From Candidatus Mediterraneibacter vanvlietii (GTDB lineage: Bacteria; Bacillota; Clostridia; Lachnospirales; Lachnospiraceae): a stretch of DNA of 54,402 bases. Positions 50,929-54,402 of the stretch are shown in pieces. Under the pieces are notes generated by a model. It saw nothing but the letters and a program-made list of their open reading frames with translations. It made no database searches and was not told the DNA's origin. Positions within the stretch are counted from its first letter, which is position 1. Every line of letters starts with the position of its first letter. Made by a program: the position numbers and the translations under genes. The stretch is taken from positions 1-54,402 of the forward strand of contig DXGZ01000049.1 of assembly GCA_019113645.1 (NCBI GenBank). The letters are read 5' to 3'.

Positions 50929-51005
50929 CAGAGAAAGACGTTCGTGACGCAATAGAGAAGCTGCAGCGTGTTTTACAAACAGAGATTACTTTTAAAAAAG
51001 TATAA
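50886..51005 (+). CDS. 39-residue small protein overlapping the ankyrin gene
   Basis: A frame from ATG 50886 to TAA 51005 within the end of the ankyrin gene (MEKWTYKFDGGQNLTEKDV, then RDAIEKLQRVLQTEITFKKV). It may be a leftover end of a bigger protein, as it looks like a C-terminal domain. No strong ribosome site. Low certainty. Confidence 0.35.
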   Translation: MEKWTYKFDGGQNLTEKDVRDAIEKLQRVLQTEITFKKV

Positions 51006-51055
51006 ATGGAATATCTGGCTGTTTAGATAAAAAGTATGCCGGGAAAGGAAGCATC

Positions 51056-51562
51056 ATGGGCAAATCAGGAAGAAAAATAAAAAATCATGAGATCATTCTC
51101 TGTATTCTCGTGCTGGCAGTCATAGCAGCCGGTCTGCTGCTGCCTGAGACAGGGAATCTCGTTCTGCTGGATGAATTCTGCGATGTCGCGGTCATATGGA
51201 TCGTGTGTATCTATGTGATCGTGAGGGTTTTGCGGAACAGGACCGCGCTGCCCTTTTCCGGGAGAGCGGCGGGGGTGGCGGCCGTTATTGTATGTATCGC
51301 TGTTGCACTCTGGTTTTCGAAAGACATAGGGCTCGATCTTGCGGCAGGTCCGCAGACGGCCACATTGACAGACATACAGCTGAGTAAGGCGCAGGCGCAT
51401 ACCGGGATTTTCTCGCACCATTATTATCTGACCGGTTCTGATAATAATGGCGTGACGCTCCGGGCAGAGATAACAGGGGAAGAGTATAGCAGGCTGCCGC
51501 AGGGCGGGACTGTCACGATCGAGTATTACGAACATACGCGGCGGATCGTGAAGGTGTACTGA
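51056..51562 (+). CDS. Small membrane protein of the orphan cluster
   Basis: A 168-residue protein with three hydrophobic segments (IILCILVLAVIAAGLLLPE; VAVIWIVCIYVIVRVLR; VAAVIVCIAVALWFSKDIG) and an outer or soluble end (HHYYLTGSDNNGVTLRAEIT; TVTIEYYEHTRRIVKV). GGAAAGGAAGCATC precedes the ATG. No family recognised. Its stop meets the start of the DUF5104 fragment. Confidence 0.6.
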   Translation: MGKSGRKIKNHEIILCILVLAVIAAGLLLPETGNLVLLDEFCDVAVIWIVCIYVIVRVLRNRTALPFSGRAAGVAAVIVCIAVALWFSKDIGLDLAAGPQTATLTDIQLSKAQAHTGIFSHHYYLTGSDNNGVTLRAEITGEEYSRLPQGGTVTIEYYEHTRRIVKVY

Positions 51563-51837
51563 AATACCAGGGAAAGGCAGAGGATTATAAAGGAAATGCC
51601 AGTCTTCATGAATCAAGCAAATACGGCAGGACAGTCTTCAGTGAATATAAAGCGCACTATTCCCTGACGACTGATCAGGAAGATTATATGGTCGCATTTC
51701 AGTATAGAATGCTCGATGCGGATAATCCGGATCAGGTGGGGTTAGTTTCCTTTGAGATCGTCACGAAAGAAGCCTTTGACAGAGAAGATTTCCTCTGGAC
51801 TTACGAGGACAATCCGGGGGTATATGCAACAGAATAA
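51562..51837 (+). pseudogene. DUF5104 fragment
   Basis: An open stretch without a start codon. It translates to YKGNASLHESSKYGRTVFSE, then VAFQYRMLDADNPDQVGLVS and FLWTYEDNPGVYATE, which lines up with residues of about 90-170 of the DUF5104 lipoprotein at 47436 (WKGNASSHKKSEYGKTIW and WFLWSLDQKPGIYVTE). Signal peptide and start are missing, and it stops where the other continues. A remnant of a paralogue. Confidence 0.75.
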
Positions 51838-51998
51838 AACAGGTACGAATACAATGGCTTTCAAAAAAGATGTGGTGGCAGATAGCGAAATGTGGTAGAA
51901 TAGCCCTGTTGAGCATATGTGCTCATGCTGTACGGTTTGTTCACACTGCATGGCACGCTCATACCGCATGAAGTATAAGATTCAAGAAGGAGGATTAC
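51838..51998 (+). promoter_or_regulatory. Upstream region of the hydratase gene
   Basis: A TAGAAT (51896-51901) is a possible -10 without a good -35. Just after it, TGAGCA (51910-51915) and TGCTCA (51920-51925) form a 6-bp hairpin. The ribosome site is AAGAAGGAGG. Regulation is unknown. Confidence 0.35.
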
Positions 51999-54272
51999 AT
52001 GATCAAATTATATGACAACGGCGTCTATCTTTTGAACGGCGCTGAGATAGTGGAAGATACAGGTAATGTACAGGTTCCGCTTTCAAAAGAAGAAGCTGCG
52101 CAGAATACAATGGCTTACGGCATCCTGGAAGCGCACAATACTTCCGGCAACATGAAGAACCTGCAGATTAAATTCGACAAGCTGACATCTCATGATATCA
52201 CGTTTGTTGGTATTATCCAGACAGCGCGTGCGTCAGGACTTGAGAAATTCCCGATCCCTTACGTACTTACCAACTGCCACAACAGTCTCTGCGCGGTAGG
52301 CGGTACGATCAACGAGGATGACCACATGTTTGGACTGACCTGTGCGAAGAAATACGGCGGCGTTTATGTTCCGCCCCATCAGGCAGTCATCCATCAGTTC
52401 GCACGTGAGATGCTGGCAGGCGGCGGCAAGATGATCCTCGGATCTGACAGCCATACACGTTACGGCGCGCTCGGAACCATGGCAATGGGTGAGGGCGGAC
52501 CGGAGCTTGTAAAACAGCTTCTCAACAAAACCTATGATATCAAGATGCCGGGCGTGATCGCTATCTATCTGGAAGGCGAGCCGATGAAGGGCGTAGGCCC
52601 GCAGGACGTTGCACTTGCCATTATCGGAGCAGTATTCAAAAACGGCTATGTGAACAACAAAGTAATGGAGTTCGTAGGACCGGGCGTGAAGAACTTAAGC
52701 GCAGACTTCCGTATCGGAATTGACGTTATGACAACAGAGACAACCTGTCTGTCCTCCATCTGGACAACAGATGAGAAGATCGAGGAGTTCTATGAGATCC
52801 ATGGAAGAAGCGGCGACTATAAAGAGCTGAATCCGGGAGCATGTGCATATTATGACGGATGCGTATATGTGAACTTAAGCGAGATCAAACCGATGATCGC
52901 CATGCCGTTCCATCCGAGCAATGTATACACAATCGATGAGCTTAACGCAAACTTAAAGGATATTCTTCACGATGTGGAGCAGAAAGCTCTTGTCAGCCTT
53001 GACGGTGCGGTAGAGTACTCCCTTCAGGATAAGATCCGCGATGGAAAACTTTACGTAGAGCAGGGAATCATCGCAGGATGCGCAGGCGGCGGATTTGAAA
53101 ATATCTGCGAGGCGGCAGACATCATCAAGGGACATAATATCGGTTCAGATGCATTTACATTCAGTGTATATCCTGCAAGTATGCCGGTTTACATGGAACT
53201 GGTGAAAAACGGAGTTGTGGCAGATCTTCTGGAGGCTGGTACGGTTGTGAAGACAGCGTTCTGCGGACCGTGCTTCGGCGCAGGCGACACACCGGCGAAC
53301 AATGCGTTTTCCATCCGTCACACAACGAGAAACTTCCCGAACCGCGAGGGAAGCAAGCTCCAGAGCGGACAGATCTCTTCTGTTGCGCTTATGGATGCCC
53401 GTTCCATCGCAGCGACAGCAGCGAACAAAGGATTCCTCACACCGGCAACTGCCATGGATGTGGAATACAAGGGACAGAAATATCACTTCGACAGCAACAT
53501 TTACGCAAACCGTGTCTTTGACAGCCACGGCGTAGCAGATCCGAGCGTGGAGATCCAGTTCGGACCGAATATCAAAGACTGGCCGGAGATGTCAGCGCTT
53601 CCGGAGAACCTGATCGTTAAAGTTGTATCTGAGATCCATGATCCGGTTACAACAACTGATGAACTGATTCCGTCCGGGGAGACATCCTCTTACCGTTCTA
53701 ATCCGCTGGGACTGGCAGAGTTCGCTCTCTCCAGAAAAGATCCGGCATATGTGGGACGCGCTAAAGAAGTTCAGAAAGCGCAGAAAGCCATTGAGGCTGA
53801 TACATGTCCTCTCGATGTGCTGGAAGAACTGAAACCGGTAATGGAGACAATTCAGAAATCCTATCCGGAAGTCGGCAAAGGAAACATCGGCGTCGGCAGT
53901 ACAATCTTTGCTGTAAAACCGGGAGACGGTTCTGCCCGCGAGCAGGCGGCTTCCTGCCAGAAAGTACTCGGCGGCTGGGCGAACATCGCCATCGAATATG
54001 CAACGAAACGTTACCGCTCCAACCTGATCAACTGGGGTATGCTTCCGTTCCTGACAGATGCCGACCACGAGAACCTTCCGTTCAAAAACGGAGATTACAT
54101 CTTCGTGCCGGACGTGAGAAAGGCAGTGGAAGACAAAGCAGACGTAATCAAGGCATATGTAGTTGGCGAGAAGCTCACGGAGATCGACCTGAGACTGGGT
54201 GACCTGACAGACGCAGAGAGACAGATCATACTGGATGGATGCCTGATCAACTACTACAAAGCAAACAGATAA
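51999..54272 (+). CDS. Aconitase-family hydratase (YbhJ/AcnA-like)
   Basis: A 757-residue Fe-S hydratase. The three cluster Cys are likely C358 (IIAGCAGGG) and the two in [10 protein letters not shown] near 424; substrate motifs [13 protein letters not shown] and [10 protein letters not shown] fit the aconitase fold, and the C-terminal swivel domain contains [20 protein letters not shown]. It is of the hydratase subgroup related to E. coli YbhJ rather than the common AcnA. It may interconvert citrate and isocitrate or a related tricarboxylate. GGAGGATTAC precedes the ATG. No citrate synthase or isocitrate dehydrogenase is adjacent. Confidence 0.85.
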   Translation: MIKLYDNGVYLLNGAEIVEDTGNVQVPLSKEEAAQNTMAYGILEAHNTSGNMKNLQIKFDKLTSHDITFVGIIQTARASGLEKFPIPYVLTNCHNSLCAVGGTINEDDHMFGLTCAKKYGGVYVPPHQAVIHQFAREMLAGGGKMILGSDSHTRYGALGTMAMGEGGPELVKQLLNKTYDIKMPGVIAIYLEGEPMKGVGPQDVALAIIGAVFKNGYVNNKVMEFVGPGVKNLSADFRIGIDVMTTETTCLSSIWTTDEKIEEFYEIHGRSGDYKELNPGACAYYDGCVYVNLSEIKPMIAMPFHPSNVYTIDELNANLKDILHDVEQKALVSLDGAVEYSLQDKIRDGKLYVEQGIIAGCAGGGFENICEAADIIKGHNIGSDAFTFSVYPASMPVYMELVKNGVVADLLEAGTVVKTAFCGPCFGAGDTPANNAFSIRHTTRNFPNREGSKLQSGQISSVALMDARSIAATAANKGFLTPATAMDVEYKGQKYHFDSNIYANRVFDSHGVADPSVEIQFGPNIKDWPEMSALPENLIVKVVSEIHDPVTTTDELIPSGETSSYRSNPLGLAEFALSRKDPAYVGRAKEVQKAQKAIEADTCPLDVLEELKPVMETIQKSYPEVGKGNIGVGSTIFAVKPGDGSAREQAASCQKVLGGWANIAIEYATKRYRSNLINWGMLPFLTDADHENLPFKNGDYIFVPDVRKAVEDKADVIKAYVVGEKLTEIDLRLGDLTDAERQIILDGCLINYYKANR

Positions 54273-54402
54273 ATCTGAGTTTCTCTGATTCTTCGATGGA
54301 GGAAAACGTCCGAGAATTGCGGAATAAAGATCGTAAAGACGTATTCAAAGGGAAGGAGCATTGTCTTTTGCTCCGCTCCATGAGGCAAGAAAAACTAGAA
54401 AA
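54273..54402. other. Downstream tail to window end
   Basis: No gene in these 130 bases. A stem GGAGCA (54355-54360) with TGCTCC (54369-54374) is followed by a repeated CTCC; no T-run is seen before the window ends. Confidence 0.4.

Noticed and set aside
1-54402. CRISPR array
   Set aside because: No set of regularly spaced repeats with unique spacers was seen in any region; the repeats found are operators, hairpins or insertion-sequence ends.

Overview
The window looks like a chromosome segment of a gut Firmicute, most likely a Lachnospiraceae-type Clostridium (Blautia/Ruminococcus-like). The basis is strong GGAGG ribosome sites, a GPH symporter beside GH1/GH2/GH3/GH43/GH78 enzymes, a Bce-like two-component/ABC module, DUF5104 and YezG-type orphan genes and debris of Clostridial conjugative elements. 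No species is claimed.

Region 1 (1-1600): a tRNA-Ala/tRNA-Asn operon with its own promoter and terminator, then decayed DNA (transposase tail, a DUF1016-like fragment, unassigned coding debris).

Region 2 (1613-18588): a glycan/glucuronide utilisation locus. A leftward operon encodes GH1, GH2, a TIM-barrel isomerase, GH43, UxaC, UxuA and an SDR-type UxuB. The divergent rightward side encodes an HPr-like small protein, an AraC regulator, a GPH symporter, a GH78 rhamnosidase, KDPG aldolase and KDG kinase. Together they give a full route from imported glucuronides: glucuronate, fructuronate, mannonate, KDG, KDPG, then pyruvate plus glyceraldehyde-3-phosphate. None of the hydrolases has a visible signal peptide, so cleavage is probably cytoplasmic. 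The region is bracketed by tRNA-Asn and a 53-bp imperfect copy of its 3' part at 18941-18993.

Region 3 (18.9-23.3 kb): mobile-element debris. It holds an AlbA_2 (Schlafen-type) ATP-binding regulator under an array of TTCTAACCA operators, a truncated replication-type HTH protein, a RelE/AbrB toxin-antitoxin pair, a solo insertion-sequence end and a TetR gene that seems to have lost its DNA-binding helices.

Region 4 (23.5-32.6 kb): a Bce-like response regulator, histidine kinase, ABC ATPase and FtsX permease (the permease apparently short at its C-terminus), then a DUF2798 membrane protein, an Rpn-family nuclease, a VOC protein and a DUF3810 membrane metalloprotease-like protein.

Region 5 (32.7-43.2 kb): a fragment of a pilin/adhesin-like surface protein, then a cyclic-di-GMP-centred polysaccharide locus (EAL phosphodiesterase, GGDEF cyclase, GT2-GtrA fusion, BcsA-like synthase with a PilZ-like end, multi-spanning membrane protein), then an internally deleted insertion sequence.

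Region 6 (43.2-54.4 kb): a permuted-order GH3 beta-glucosidase, a second DUF3810 protein, a cluster of small orphan genes resembling polymorphic-toxin immunity genes (DUF5104 lipoprotein, YezG-like, ankyrin, small membrane proteins and a DUF5104 fragment) plus a sigma-factor chimera, and finally an aconitase-family hydratase.
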